Numbered from the stretch's first letter, positions 1 through 5,519 are shown. The stretch is 7,084 nt of DNA from Nitrososphaeraceae archaeon (GCA_025449515.1 JANWJI010000133.1:1-7084); one strand, 5' to 3'. Notes: generated from the sequence alone by a model not told the origin. Numbers and translations are program-made.

Positions 1-108
1 AAGTCATATATATGTGCAAATAGGTTTTATGAGCATATAGAAGACCAGAAAACCGCAGTATCAGAATTTCTAGATAATAGATTTGGAAGATGGAATAATG
101 ACATTTAA
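1..108 (+). CDS. Possible 3' end of a gene running in from the left edge
   Basis: Frame 1 is open from the first base to a TAA at 106-108, giving 35 residues with a protein-like mixture of charged and aromatic residues (it ends in FGRWNNDI). A stop-free run of this length is not rare by chance in such AT-rich DNA, so support is weak. No family is recognised. It would be the C-terminus of a larger protein encoded to the left. It overlaps the tail of the minus-strand CBS remnant (70-323) by about 39 bases, so one of the two calls may be wrong or the genes are convergent with overlapping ends. Confidence 0.22.
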   Translation, partial: KSYICANRFYEHIEDQKTAVSEFLDNRFGRWNNDI

Positions 109-323
109 TGTGACACTTGACTTAGTAGGTTTCAGGTACAGCAACCCTTCCCTGAGATCGTAGAATACTTCAGTAATAGACACAATTCCAAGAGGTTTAC
201 CCAGATTGGCATTGTGATTATGGGAATCATTAACTTCAAAACAGGTTCTTGTGCATCTGACAACTCACGTTATTCAGGAGGGAGAATATTTTCTGGTTAA
301 ACATAAAGTGCAGGCATTGTCAT
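70..323 (-). pseudogene. Degenerate CBS-domain protein gene
   Basis: CBS domains occur in pairs and bind adenosyl ligands as regulatory modules. Reading the minus strand from an ATG at 323, the translation begins MTMPALYV, has a stop, continues PENILPPE, has a second stop, then reads RELSDAQEPVLKLMI and ITMPI. A frame change near 200-210 brings in a long clean stretch containing GKPLGIVSITEVFYDL and ending at TAG 72-70. The order PE(N)..LKLM..MPI..GKPLGIVSITEV matches the usual layout of one CBS repeat, in which a helix LM is followed by a strand ending in a proline and then a G(K)-x-GI(V/I)-S/T strand. The C-terminal frame alone is open for about 65 codons (264 to 70). Two in-frame stops plus a frame change indicate decay. 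Intact two-CBS proteins are about 130-150 residues, so this is also short. The motif was recognised by eye and has not been checked against a profile. Confidence 0.4.
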
Positions 324-516
324 ATATGTTTTAATATTAATCTTTAATATGGAACATGTAGTTGTTATCTGGCAACAAGAACACTATAACATTTAATAGC
401 AAATATGGGTATGTCCATAGATCAATCGCTTCATCAACCATTTCTATAATCAATTAGAGAAAAATAACGAATTTGAAAATCATAATTCAGAAACCAACAA
501 AGAGGATAAATCGTTG

Positions 517-777
517 CTAAATTGAGGTTTGGCATTCGTGTTGAGCGTCGCACGGAAGGATGTCCATTTTTTTGTCATGCTCATCGCCAGGTTTGTCTCC
601 CAACACATGTTTAAATGCGTATAATTCCAATTCCTGCTGAAGTGACAACCCTATACTTATAGGTGTGATAAATGTGAGGGCAAGGAGAAGAACTACAACG
701 ACTATTACGCCAGTCACTGCAAGTGATTCGGTGCTCCGAAAGTAAGAATCTCTCGCAATTGTGAATGATTTAGTCAC
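517..777 (-). CDS. Small single-helix membrane protein, unknown function
   Basis: An 86-residue protein with a GTG start at 777; the codon before the preceding one is a stop, so this is the first usable start. Residues 1-18 are hydrophilic with basic residues. Residues about 20-46 form one strongly hydrophobic segment (core VTGVIVVVVLLLALTFITPI) that should span the membrane. Residues 47-86 are polar and acidic, with KPGDEHDKKMD, and contain two cysteines near the end (PCDAQHEC). A TATA-like run TTTTAAATA lies at 819-811, about 38 bases before the start, giving a leader of about 10 bases. No family is recognised. The terminal cysteine pair could bind metal or form a disulfide. The clear hydrophobic/polar partition and the promoter position are the reasons to believe it. 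Confidence 0.55.
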   Translation of the reverse strand: MTKSFTIARDSYFRSTESLAVTGVIVVVVLLLALTFITPISIGLSLQQELELYAFKHVLGDKPGDEHDKKMDILPCDAQHECQTSI

Positions 778-810
778 AAATGGTTTAGTGGCTTCAACCC
801 ATAATTACTT

Positions 811-819
811 TATTTAAAA
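811..819 (-). promoter_or_regulatory. TATA-like box for the 517-777 gene
   Basis: On the minus strand the bases read TTTTAAATA. Archaeal transcription normally starts about 25-27 bases below the TATA centre, which would place it about 10 bases before the GTG at 777. The call rests on position and AT content only. Confidence 0.35.
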
Positions 820-846
820 CCAGTTATGATACATAATACCTGATGA

Positions 847-1008
847 TTACATTGTTTCATAAATATTTCTGGAGGGTGAATTAATAATTGCGGGATGCAG
901 TTTTGTTTGCCTTTTATTACCTTTATTAAACGAATAATGGGCTTCGATAGAGGCGTTTTCGCTAAGTATTTTTACCGCTTTAATTGTAAAATTGTATTTC
1001 AGCCGTAA
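847..1008 (-). pseudogene. Open stretch without start codon, possible gene remnant
   Basis: A 53-codon stretch between two stops reads as plausible protein (for example VKILSENASIEAHYSF and KRQTKLHPAIINSP) and ends at TAA 849-847. It has no ATG, GTG or TTG start in frame except its last codon. It begins inside the last ten bases of the minus-strand zinc protein gene (999-1163) but in another frame, so it could be read only through a frame change. It may be the tail of a once longer gene, or a chance run in AT-rich DNA. A sequence GGAGGGTGA lies on the opposite strand at 871-879 and resembles a Shine-Dalgarno element but leads into no convincing gene. Confidence 0.18.
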
Positions 1009-1163
1009 TTAGTGATCAGGTGAGTCTCATGTTCTTGGCATATATGTTTCAATATGATCTCGTGATCAAATTGGTAGATACATCCGCAAGAATATTCAAT
1101 TGTTTTGTTTCTACCTTTGTTAACATCGCTCTTTGTCCTATCTCGATCCGATATTTGTGTCAT
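999..1163 (-). CDS. 54-residue putative zinc-binding protein
   Basis: The ATG at 1163 opens a 54-residue protein ending at TGA 1001-999. The first 20 residues are hydrophilic and very charged (MTQISDRDRTKSD). The rest contains YSCGC at 24-28 and ICQEH at 41-45, giving a C26-x-C28 ... C42-x-x-H45 set that would complete a single zinc site, with further histidines at 34, 40 and 48. Small CxC...CxxH proteins like this are frequent orphan genes in Nitrososphaeria; their role is unknown, with nucleic-acid binding or a regulatory function only a guess. The start is supported by TATAAT at 1193-1188, which would start transcription within a few bases of the ATG. The opposite strand across 1020-1253 is also open but hydrophobic and featureless and is taken to be a shadow. 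Confidence 0.6.
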   Translation of the reverse strand: MTQISDRDRTKSDVNKGRNKTIEYSCGCIYQFDHEIILKHICQEHETHLITNYG

Positions 1164-1187
1164 ATTGTCTTCTATAATATAATCCCC

Positions 1188-1193
1188 ATTATA
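1188..1193 (-). promoter_or_regulatory. TATA box for the leaderless 999-1163 gene
   Basis: Minus-strand sequence CTATAAT; the TATA centre is about 27-28 bases before the ATG at 1163, the spacing expected for an archaeal leaderless transcript. No Shine-Dalgarno sequence lies before the ATG, which is consistent with this. Confidence 0.45.
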
Positions 1194-1230
1194 GTATATC
1201 AGCCTTCCGAAGTAAGTTGTCTAACGAGCC

Positions 1231-1244
1231 CAGATCGCGATCTG
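1231..1244. repeat. Perfect 14-bp palindrome CAGATCGCGATCTG
   Basis: The two halves CAGATCG and CGATCTG are exact reverse complements. It lies about 40 bases upstream of the TATA box of the minus-strand zinc protein gene and could be an operator for it. About 0.4 perfect 14-bp palindromes are expected by chance in 7 kb, so position rather than rarity is the argument. Confidence 0.3.
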
Positions 1245-1264
1245 TATCATTAGTCAAGCTCTTA

Positions 1265-1402
1265 TCAGAAGCGAAAGCTCATCTCATTAAGTTCGGTACG
1301 CTTTCCGTTCAACATCCATACAAGAACGAGGAAGAAAACGTGGAAGGTGATACCGACGACAGGTTTTCGTTTTAGCTTAAAATGATAGCCATCGATAAGC
1401 AC
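1265..1402 (-). CDS. 45-residue single-helix membrane protein (tentative)
   Basis: A GTG at 1402 opens a 45-residue frame ending in TGA 1267-1265. It has a short polar, basic N-terminus (GYHFKLKRK), one hydrophobic segment at about residues 14-31 (PVVGITFHVFFLVLVWML) and a charged tail (NGKRTELNEMSFRF), the layout of a small tail- or signal-anchored membrane protein. The minus-strand run TATTTATG at 1435-1428 is about 30 bases before the GTG. The opposite strand also has a plausible frame here (1217-1375, acidic C-terminus GDTDDRFSF), so the choice of strand is uncertain. This one is preferred because of the promoter position and the clean membrane topology. No family is recognised. Confidence 0.38.
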   Translation of the reverse strand: MLIDGYHFKLKRKPVVGITFHVFFLVLVWMLNGKRTELNEMSFRF

Positions 1403-1688
1403 CAGGATCCATAGATTGTGAAAATGTCATAAATACATATGGAACACATCGATGTCCTCTAATATACTTCAACCTAGACATGAATGGAGATCAATAAAAT
1501 TAGTATGAGACATACGAGTCAAACACTCATTATGCAATGAGGTTCAGCTTCCGTCCCTCTGCAATTGATGTCCTTTCGCGGATAAGTAAAGTCCGTGGAG
1601 ATTATTCTTACTGAAATATGCTGAATTATTAAAGTAACAAAGACATTATTAGCATCTTTTGATGTACTATAGATGGGGGGATAAGATT

Positions 1689-1979
1689 ATGAGTGAATTT
1701 GCATTTTTCCGTTTTCTAAGTACTAATATGCTTTCTGCTGAAGAGAAGCAACATAAGCCCGAGATCCTTGAATTAACCGAAGAGGTCTTGCAAGCGCATG
1801 GAATAGAGTGCGATTCCAAAATATCAAAGATTTCTGAAGAAAAGCTTAAAGAAATCCTTGAAGAAGTAAGGAAGCTACGGAAAAAGAAAAGGAAGGACAG
1901 TGGAAAGTCAGATGAAATTGAAAAATCTGAGCAGGATAGTACAGAAGAATCCGCGATTAGCGAGGCATCAATACAATGA
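1689..1979 (+). CDS. Highly charged helical small protein, unknown function
   Basis: A 96-residue protein from the ATG at 1689 to TGA 1977-1979. The frame stays open upstream to an ATG at 1662 and a TTG at 1659. The 1689 ATG is preferred because MSEFAFFRFL is a natural N-terminus and a G-rich stretch (1675-1681) sits eight bases before it, whereas the extra residues MMYYRWGDKI look like leader. Residues 1-14 are aromatic and hydrophobic, 15-40 are predicted helix (AEEKQHKPEILELTEEV), 47-70 are lysine/glutamate-rich helix likely to form a coiled coil (EEKLKEILEEVRKLRKKKRK), and 71-96 are a disordered Ser/Glu-rich acidic tail. One cysteine is at 41. Composition and periodicity strongly favour real coding. 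No enzyme motif is present; a protein- or nucleic-acid-binding adaptor is possible but not shown. The opposite strand is open over the same span and is an antisense shadow. Confidence 0.68.
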   Translation: MSEFAFFRFLSTNMLSAEEKQHKPEILELTEEVLQAHGIECDSKISKISEEKLKEILEEVRKLRKKKRKDSGKSDEIEKSEQDSTEESAISEASIQ

Positions 1980-2132
1980 TACTTCAATAACAGCTCAAAT
2001 CAATCAAGGATATTCTACACTCACATTCATGTAAGTTCGATTTGGGTAACGTACCGAATAGCATAACAAGCATCACCGATCACTCATGCTCCAGGAACCA
2101 GACCTTGTCAATAACGAGGGATAGACCCAGGC

Positions 2133-2408
2133 ATGTTATTTTATCTGCTAGCCATAGTTTTTGCTCGAAACTTAGTTTACATGATATATGATACGCTACG
2201 CCGAAAAAATCAATATGACGTTAGGATTAGATACGAAGTACTATCTGGTGCTGCAGCCAGCTGCTCTAGTTTCTTATGTCTCTTGCCACATTGGATTGGA
2301 CTATTTTTTTTGGCAAAAACTATTGTTAACGGCTCCGCTCGCTATTTTTTACAATTAGTTAAGGTAAGAATCCCAAATACTGTAGTCAGGCTTATTGAAG
2401 TTAATTAA
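2133..2408 (+). CDS. Possible two-helix membrane protein
   Basis: A 91-codon frame from an ATG at 2133 to TAA 2406-2408. Two hydrophobic stretches (about residues 1-18 and 43-63, the second including CSSFLCLLPHWIGLFFLAKT) flank a basic polar section (TLRRKNQYDVRIRYE), and a basic amphipathic tail follows. No Shine-Dalgarno element or well-placed TATA box is visible before the ATG. About three frames of this length are expected by chance in the window. The opposite strand has no better frame. No family is recognised; this is hypothetical at best. Confidence 0.32.
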   Translation: MLFYLLAIVFARNLVYMIYDTLRRKNQYDVRIRYEVLSGAAASCSSFLCLLPHWIGLFFLAKTIVNGSARYFLQLVKVRIPNTVVRLIEVN

Positions 2409-2530
2409 TATCTGTGGCCATTCTTGGTTTCATTTCTTTTTTGGCCTAAATTAAATTCGAGTGTCGACCTATTCCGAATCTAGCTCCACTATCTAGACGA
2501 TATTTTTAGTGATCTTAGAAAATAAAGCAA
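2409..2530. other. Non-coding stretch before the operator cluster
   Basis: Both strands are broken by stops and nothing recognisable is seen. Together with the sites that follow it forms the roughly 290-base upstream region of the permease gene. Confidence 0.5.
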
Positions 2531-2547
2531 TACATTCGTCGAATGTA
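2531..2547. promoter_or_regulatory. Operator-like palindrome TACATTC-GTC-GAATGTA
   Basis: Exact 7-bp arms are separated by three bases, the geometry of a binding site for a dimeric helix-turn-helix regulator. It is the most distal of three inverted repeats upstream of the permease. A further half-site AATGTA follows at 2561-2566. Confidence 0.4.
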
Positions 2548-2582
2548 CCATAAAGAGAAGAATGTAAGTGATCGGTATAAAA

Positions 2583-2619
2583 GGTAACATAAACTACCTC
2601 AATACTAGATAATGTTACC
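2583..2619. promoter_or_regulatory. Inverted repeat GGTAACAT ... ATGTTACC
   Basis: Exact 8-bp arms at 2583-2590 and 2612-2619 are separated by 21 bases, so the half-sites lie about three helical turns apart. CTACC (2594-2598) and GGTAG (2620-2624) form an overlapping alternative pairing. This could be an operator pair or a hairpin. No regulator gene is adjacent. Confidence 0.38.
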
Positions 2620-2632
2620 GGTAGGTGTATTC

Positions 2633-2649
2633 GGTTAACAACGTTAACC
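2633..2649. promoter_or_regulatory. Operator-like palindrome GGTTAAC-AAC-GTTAACC
   Basis: Exact 7-bp arms with a three-base spacer, the same geometry as the site at 2531-2547. It ends about 15 bases before the TATA-like box at 2664-2671, a place where a bound factor could block or assist TBP/TFB. The half-site resembles those at 2583 and 2612 (GGTWAC). Confidence 0.42.
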
Positions 2650-2663
2650 TAGATTTATTAGCA

Positions 2664-2671
2664 ATATTATC
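2664..2671 (+). promoter_or_regulatory. TATA-like box for the permease gene
   Basis: The sequence ATATTATC is centred about 33 bases before an ATG at 2700 and 40 before the TTG at 2707. The predicted transcript would have a short leader containing AAAGGTGG (2687-2694), a fair match to the archaeal Shine-Dalgarno sequence six bases before the ATG. Confidence 0.35.
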
Positions 2672-2706
2672 GATACTGATTCTGTAAAAGGTGGTTAGTA
2701 TGTGCC

Positions 2707-4070
2707 TTGATAAGGAAACATGGTAATAAAGCTGATGAATTAGTACCAAGTGGAAGAAAGCAAAGTGTCATCCAATCTACCCACCAAAGCTATCTGAATA
2801 CAAGAACACATACCAGTAAAAACTTTAAGCAAATATTCCTTTTGTCGTTTGATGCGCTCAATGATAGGAAGGCGAGATCTGCTCTCACTATTTTAATGGT
2901 TATAGTAGGAAGTGCATTGATGGTAGCATTGAATGGAATGAGTGCCGGTCAAGCTACGTTCTTAAATAAACAATAGCTTGGCGCCCAATGTCATTTTTGT
3001 TAGCTCTGGCCAAAATGGTTTTCGTGCCGGATCCTCAAGTACCCCAACTATTGTATTAAATTCTGAGGTAGTAAATAGGTTAAAATCGCTTCCATTCGTC
3101 CAAGACGTGGTTCCATCATACCAAGGACAACTCCAACTGAACGCGCAAGGAAATATTTTAAATGCACAAGTCCTAGTTATGGATCCACAAAAAGTATATC
3201 TGATCGATCCTTCACTGCAATTGGTCGACGGCTCATCTATACAATCCAATAATCCTTCTGCAATGCTAGTAGGAGACACAGTTGCTAATCCTCCAGGTAA
3301 GTCAACACCATTTGTTACAGTCGGTCAAACTGTTAGGGCAACTTTTTCATTCGTCGACTCGAAAACTGGCAAGACTGAACAACAATCCAAAAGTTTTGTA
3401 GTAAGCGGTATAATGGAGGCGACTGGGAATAATCAAATAGATAACAGGGTTATAATTAATGAACCGACAGGCAATTCTCTCTTTCACAAAGCAGGGAGAT
3501 ATGACCAAATGGTTGTTGTTGCTCTATCAGCAGATTATGTTAGTACTGTACAGCAAGAGATCACTGGACTTTATGGCAATAATATTGGGGTTATCACGCC
3601 AAAGGCCATACTTCAAACAAGGCAGCGTTTTCAAAGCGGTAATAGCGCGTTTACTGTAGCAATAGCATTTATTGCGTTATTAGTTGGAGCTGTTGGAATA
3701 ATTACAACTCTTTATACCTCTGTTACAGAGAGGACGAAGGAAATCGGAACTATGAAGGCAATTTGGTGCGAAAAGTAGATTCATTCTCACCTTATTCCTC
3801 ACTGAAGCATTATTCATAGGTATACTTGGCTCCACATTCGGAATTTTGAGCGGCATTGGAGGAGCGTACGTATTAACCTCGGGGTTTGCCCCAAATTCGC
3901 CTGGACAGGGCGGGGGCGGGGGTGCAGCTGCATCTCATATTGATCCGGTGTTTGTTCCGACTGACCTATTCAATGTGTGGATTCTTTCGACAATCCTTAG
4001 CTTGATGGCCGGTCTATTTCCAGCATGGAAAGCATCCAGATTGTCGCCTTTGGAGGCACTCCGGAGATAA
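2707..4070 (+). pseudogene. ABC transporter permease (FtsX/MacB type), frameshifted twice
   Basis: MacB-like permeases have one N-terminal membrane helix, a large extracytoplasmic domain and three C-terminal helices (FtsX domain). With a separate ATPase they drive export or envelope-stress functions. Frame 1 (2707-2976, 89 residues) has a 45-residue cytoplasmic lead, then LSFDALNDRKARSALTI and helix 1 (about 58-78). A +1 shift near 2974-2979 gives frame 2, which restarts with LAPNVIFVSSGQ, runs through the roughly 220-residue outer domain and helix 2, and reaches the FtsX signature TSVTERTKEIGTMKAI. A +1 shift at the TTT of 3762-3764 (ATTTGG for ATTGG) breaks it. Removing one T restores GAKSRFILTLFLTEALFIGI, then helix 3, a glycine-rich loop, helix 4 and the classic end FPAWKASRLSPLEALRR. 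Repaired length is about 453 residues. Everything else is intact, so this is either a recent pseudogene or two sequencing errors. The ATG at 2700 with its Shine-Dalgarno is in a third frame; if it was the original start, a further shift lies at about 2703-2720. No ATPase gene is in the window, so the substrate is unknown. Confidence 0.88.
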
Positions 4071-4084
4071 CGGAACTGCAGATA

Positions 4085-4107
4085 ATAACAGTCTTCAGAG
4101 TTGTTAT
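4085..4107 (+). terminator. Weak AT-rich hairpin after the permease
   Basis: ATAACA (4085-4090) pairs with TGTTAT (4102-4107), with two possible G-U pairs extending inward. T-rich sequence follows at 4111-4146. Archaeal termination depends mainly on T runs, so this is only a possible 3' end signal for the permease, 15 bases beyond its stop. Confidence 0.2.
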
Positions 4108-4297
4108 GTAATTCATGTAATTTTAAGATCCTTCGTTTGTTCATTTGTGGGACACTCTAGGTCTGGTCGGGATCGTCCTAGTATGATCTATGGTCAGCTG
4201 ATAGACAACCCGAACCAGCAGCTAAAGCAAGTCTTATGCCACCTGTGTATAGATCGGATCTGCGGGCAAATTAATGCTATTTATCTAGGGCATCCAA

Positions 4298-4435
4298 ATG
4301 AAAACAAACGATTACAAAGTTGTGAAAAAGACAATAGAAGATAGGATAACAGTTACCATCAAGTGTAACCAAGATGACTCTGGACGAGTCTTTCACAGGT
4401 ATTGGGAATTTGATAGGTTTAGAATGCGAACGTAG
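4298..4435 (+). CDS. 45-residue charged protein, unknown function
   Basis: An ATG at 4298 opens a 45-residue frame ending in TAG 4433-4435. It begins MKTNDYKVVKKTIEDRI, continues with a strand-like TVTIKC, an acidic turn NQDDSG, and ends RVFHRYWEFDRFRMRT, rich in aromatic and basic residues. The alternation suggests a small beta-type fold. AAATTAAT at 4268-4275 is centred about 26 bases before the ATG, the right place for a leaderless promoter. No Shine-Dalgarno element is present. A 65-codon frame over 4147-4344 on the same strand overlaps its start but has no promoter or recognisable features. The abrupt aromatic C-terminus could mean a truncated larger protein. No family is recognised. Confidence 0.42.
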   Translation: MKTNDYKVVKKTIEDRITVTIKCNQDDSGRVFHRYWEFDRFRMRT

Positions 4436-4618
4436 GAAGAACATACGATGACTTGAATGCTACGTAGTTTGATAAGTCACTGTGCGAGCGATAGCGAGCA
4501 ATATTTCGTAGTCAGCAAAAGAAAGTGAACTACACAGAACTAGAAACCATGATTATTTCTATTTCAAGTCCACTAGAGTCTATTTATTTTGACTTATTTC
4601 GGAGTAAGGGGCCGGTTA
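4436..4618. other. Short intergenic stretch with small repeats
   Basis: It holds an inverted repeat TGACTT/AAGTCA (4449-4454 and 4474-4479) around a CTACGTAG core, and a direct repeat GCGAGC-GATA-GCGAGC (4484-4499). A plus-strand frame from GTG 4525 runs into the antisense of the minus-strand gene at 4619-4768 and is taken as a shadow. Confidence 0.4.
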
Positions 4619-4768
4619 CTATCCAGCAACAGCCATATCAACGTCGGTATCGGCTAACGCGTTGTCAATATTCTTACTACGGCGGTGCCTTCTGCAGTTC
4701 AGGATACGCCATGTAATCAGTGAGGACGCTGCGACTCCGAATGCTAGGGCAATTGCTAATTTACTCAT
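4619..4768 (-). CDS. 49-residue membrane-anchored microprotein
   Basis: The ATG at 4768 opens a 49-residue frame ending at TAG 4621-4619. Residues 3-20 are a hydrophobic, alanine-rich helix (LAIALAFGVAASSLITW). Next comes a strongly basic stop-transfer stretch at 21-32 (RILNCRRHRRSK), then an acidic tail (NIDNALADTDVDMAVAG). This is a textbook single-span topology with the basic side inside. The minus-strand run CTAAATACT (4797-4789) is centred about 25 bases before the ATG, so the transcript would be leaderless. The helix could also act as an uncleaved signal anchor. The opposite strand (GTG at 4525 to 4716) is open but featureless. Function and family are unknown; such microproteins often modulate membrane partners, but nothing here identifies one. 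Confidence 0.52.
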   Translation of the reverse strand: MSKLAIALAFGVAASSLITWRILNCRRHRRSKNIDNALADTDVDMAVAG

Positions 4769-4788
4769 GTAGAAGGTAGAAATATCAA

Positions 4789-4797
4789 GTATTTAGC
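4789..4797 (-). promoter_or_regulatory. TATA box for the 4619-4768 gene
   Basis: Minus-strand CTAAATACT, centred about 25 bases before the ATG at 4768, the spacing expected for an archaeal leaderless start. There is no Shine-Dalgarno element between box and ATG. Confidence 0.42.
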
Positions 4798-4870
4798 AGT
4801 TGGGTAGTCCGAGTTAAGATTAGAGAAAACACATTATTAGAGAGACATTTTATTATGGAATGCTTAAGCC

Positions 4871-4997
4871 TTAAATGCTGCACATTTTTACCTTTCCATT
4901 ATAAAGAATCTCGGCCATACTGTCTGCTTTGACAACTGATGGACTAGTCATAAGTTTAGTCAGTTTAGTCCCATCCACACGCAGCACAAGCTGGCAT
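4871..4997 (-). pseudogene. Frameshifted small CxxC protein remnant
   Basis: From an ATG at 4997 the minus strand reads MPACAACGWD and then stops. One base out of phase it continues as GTKLTKLMTSPSVVKADSM, then AEILYNGKVKMCSI, ending at TAA 4873-4871. Dropping one G from the GGG of GGATGGGACT joins the two into a protein of about 41 residues with a CxxCGW head, as in zinc-ribbon starts, and a lysine-rich body. The run of A before the ATG (CTAAAAAAAG) lies at a suitable distance for a TATA-like element. The join is inferred; each half alone could be chance. This would be a +1 lesion of the same kind as those in the permease. Confidence 0.3.
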
Positions 4998-5330
4998 GAA
5001 GTTCAACTGACCAGACTACTCTTTTTTTAGTTCTCGTCGATTGTTATTTGACTTGCAACCGACATCGATAGAACCAGTGGAGGAAACCCACTTGCCGATA
5101 GCCTTCCGCTGCCACTTGGAACCTGCTAATCCTGATTTGCACTCGAAACTACATTGTTACTCTCTCAAGTATAACGCAGTTCTACGTCAACTTTACACAG
5201 AGACCTTCTCATACCTAACTTCATACCTTTTGAAGACTGATCTTATCGAATGCTAATTTGTACCTAACGATGGCAATTGACATGCGAAACCTTAGATCGT
5301 TAACTTGTCGTAATCCAATTAACGGGAGGC
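4998..5330. other. Stretch with no convincing gene
   Basis: A plus-strand frame from a TTG at 5041 to 5256 is open for 71 codons, and minus-strand frames in the same place are also open, but none has a promoter, ribosome site or recognisable motif, and all are within chance length. Just to the left, a 9-bp direct repeat AGTTTAGTC occurs twice in tandem at 4953-4970. Confidence 0.4.
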
Positions 5331-5363
5331 TAATTGAGAGCGAGTGGAATATGTTCTCAATTA
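5316..5363 (+). repeat. Hairpin with a competing alternative stem
   Basis: TAATTGAGAGC (5331-5341) pairs with GTTCTCAATTA (5353-5363) over 11 bp (10 Watson-Crick and one G-U) with an 11-base loop. An upstream CAATTA (5316-5321) can pair with the same TAATTG (5331-5336), so two mutually exclusive stems are possible. The main stem ends directly at an ATG (5364). It could be a regulatory leader or simply a chance hairpin. Confidence 0.45.
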
Positions 5364-5519
5364 ATGCTTCCCCTTTCGCGATGCAGACTTGTAGAAATCA
5401 TCCTAGGTAGCATTATAAAGCAATTGGTTAACCTAGTTCACGATCTAATAGATGGTAACCGAAAAGGTGCCGATCCGAGGCCCAAAGTCGTGGAGGCAGA
5501 ACCATATTACGCCATTTAA
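5364..5519 (+). CDS. Weak 51-residue open frame
   Basis: An ATG at 5364 begins directly after the hairpin arm; the frame is also open upstream to a TTG at 5334. The product starts MLPLSRCRLVEIILGSIIKQ, an amphipathic helix-like section, continues LVNLVHDLIDGNRKG and ends PRPKVVEAEPYYAI before TAA 5517-5519. Composition is protein-like, but no promoter or Shine-Dalgarno element is visible and the length is within chance expectation. The hairpin would mask the start in an RNA. No family is recognised. Confidence 0.27.
   Translation: MLPLSRCRLVEIILGSIIKQLVNLVHDLIDGNRKGADPRPKVVEAEPYYAI

Noticed and set aside
121..300. Plus-strand stop-free run of 59 codons
   Set aside because: It overlaps the CBS remnant on the other strand, lacks a start codon near its beginning, and about twenty runs of this length are expected by chance.
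337..441. Minus-strand 34-residue frame MVDEAIDLW..., hydrophobic middle
   Set aside because: Too short, with only a weak promoter-like run upstream; a plus-strand frame at 421-525 looks equally plausible, so neither could be supported.
1020..1253. Plus-strand hydrophobic open frame of 77 codons
   Set aside because: It is antisense to the better supported CxC...CxxH gene (999-1163), has no motif, and its hydrophobicity follows from the opposite strand's codons.
1217..1375. Plus-strand frame with an acidic C-terminus
   Set aside because: Plausible composition but only a TTG start and no promoter; it competes with the minus-strand membrane protein at 1265-1402. Kept only as an alternative.
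1667..1987. Minus-strand open frame of 106 codons, serine-rich
   Set aside because: It mirrors the charged coiled-coil gene on the plus strand, and its Ser/Phe/Leu composition is typical of antisense to Glu/Lys codons.
2962..3279. Minus-strand open frame inside the permease
   Set aside because: Antisense to a confidently identified coding region; no independent signal.
3459..3659. Second plus-strand frame inside the permease
   Set aside because: Out-of-frame shadow of the permease outer domain.
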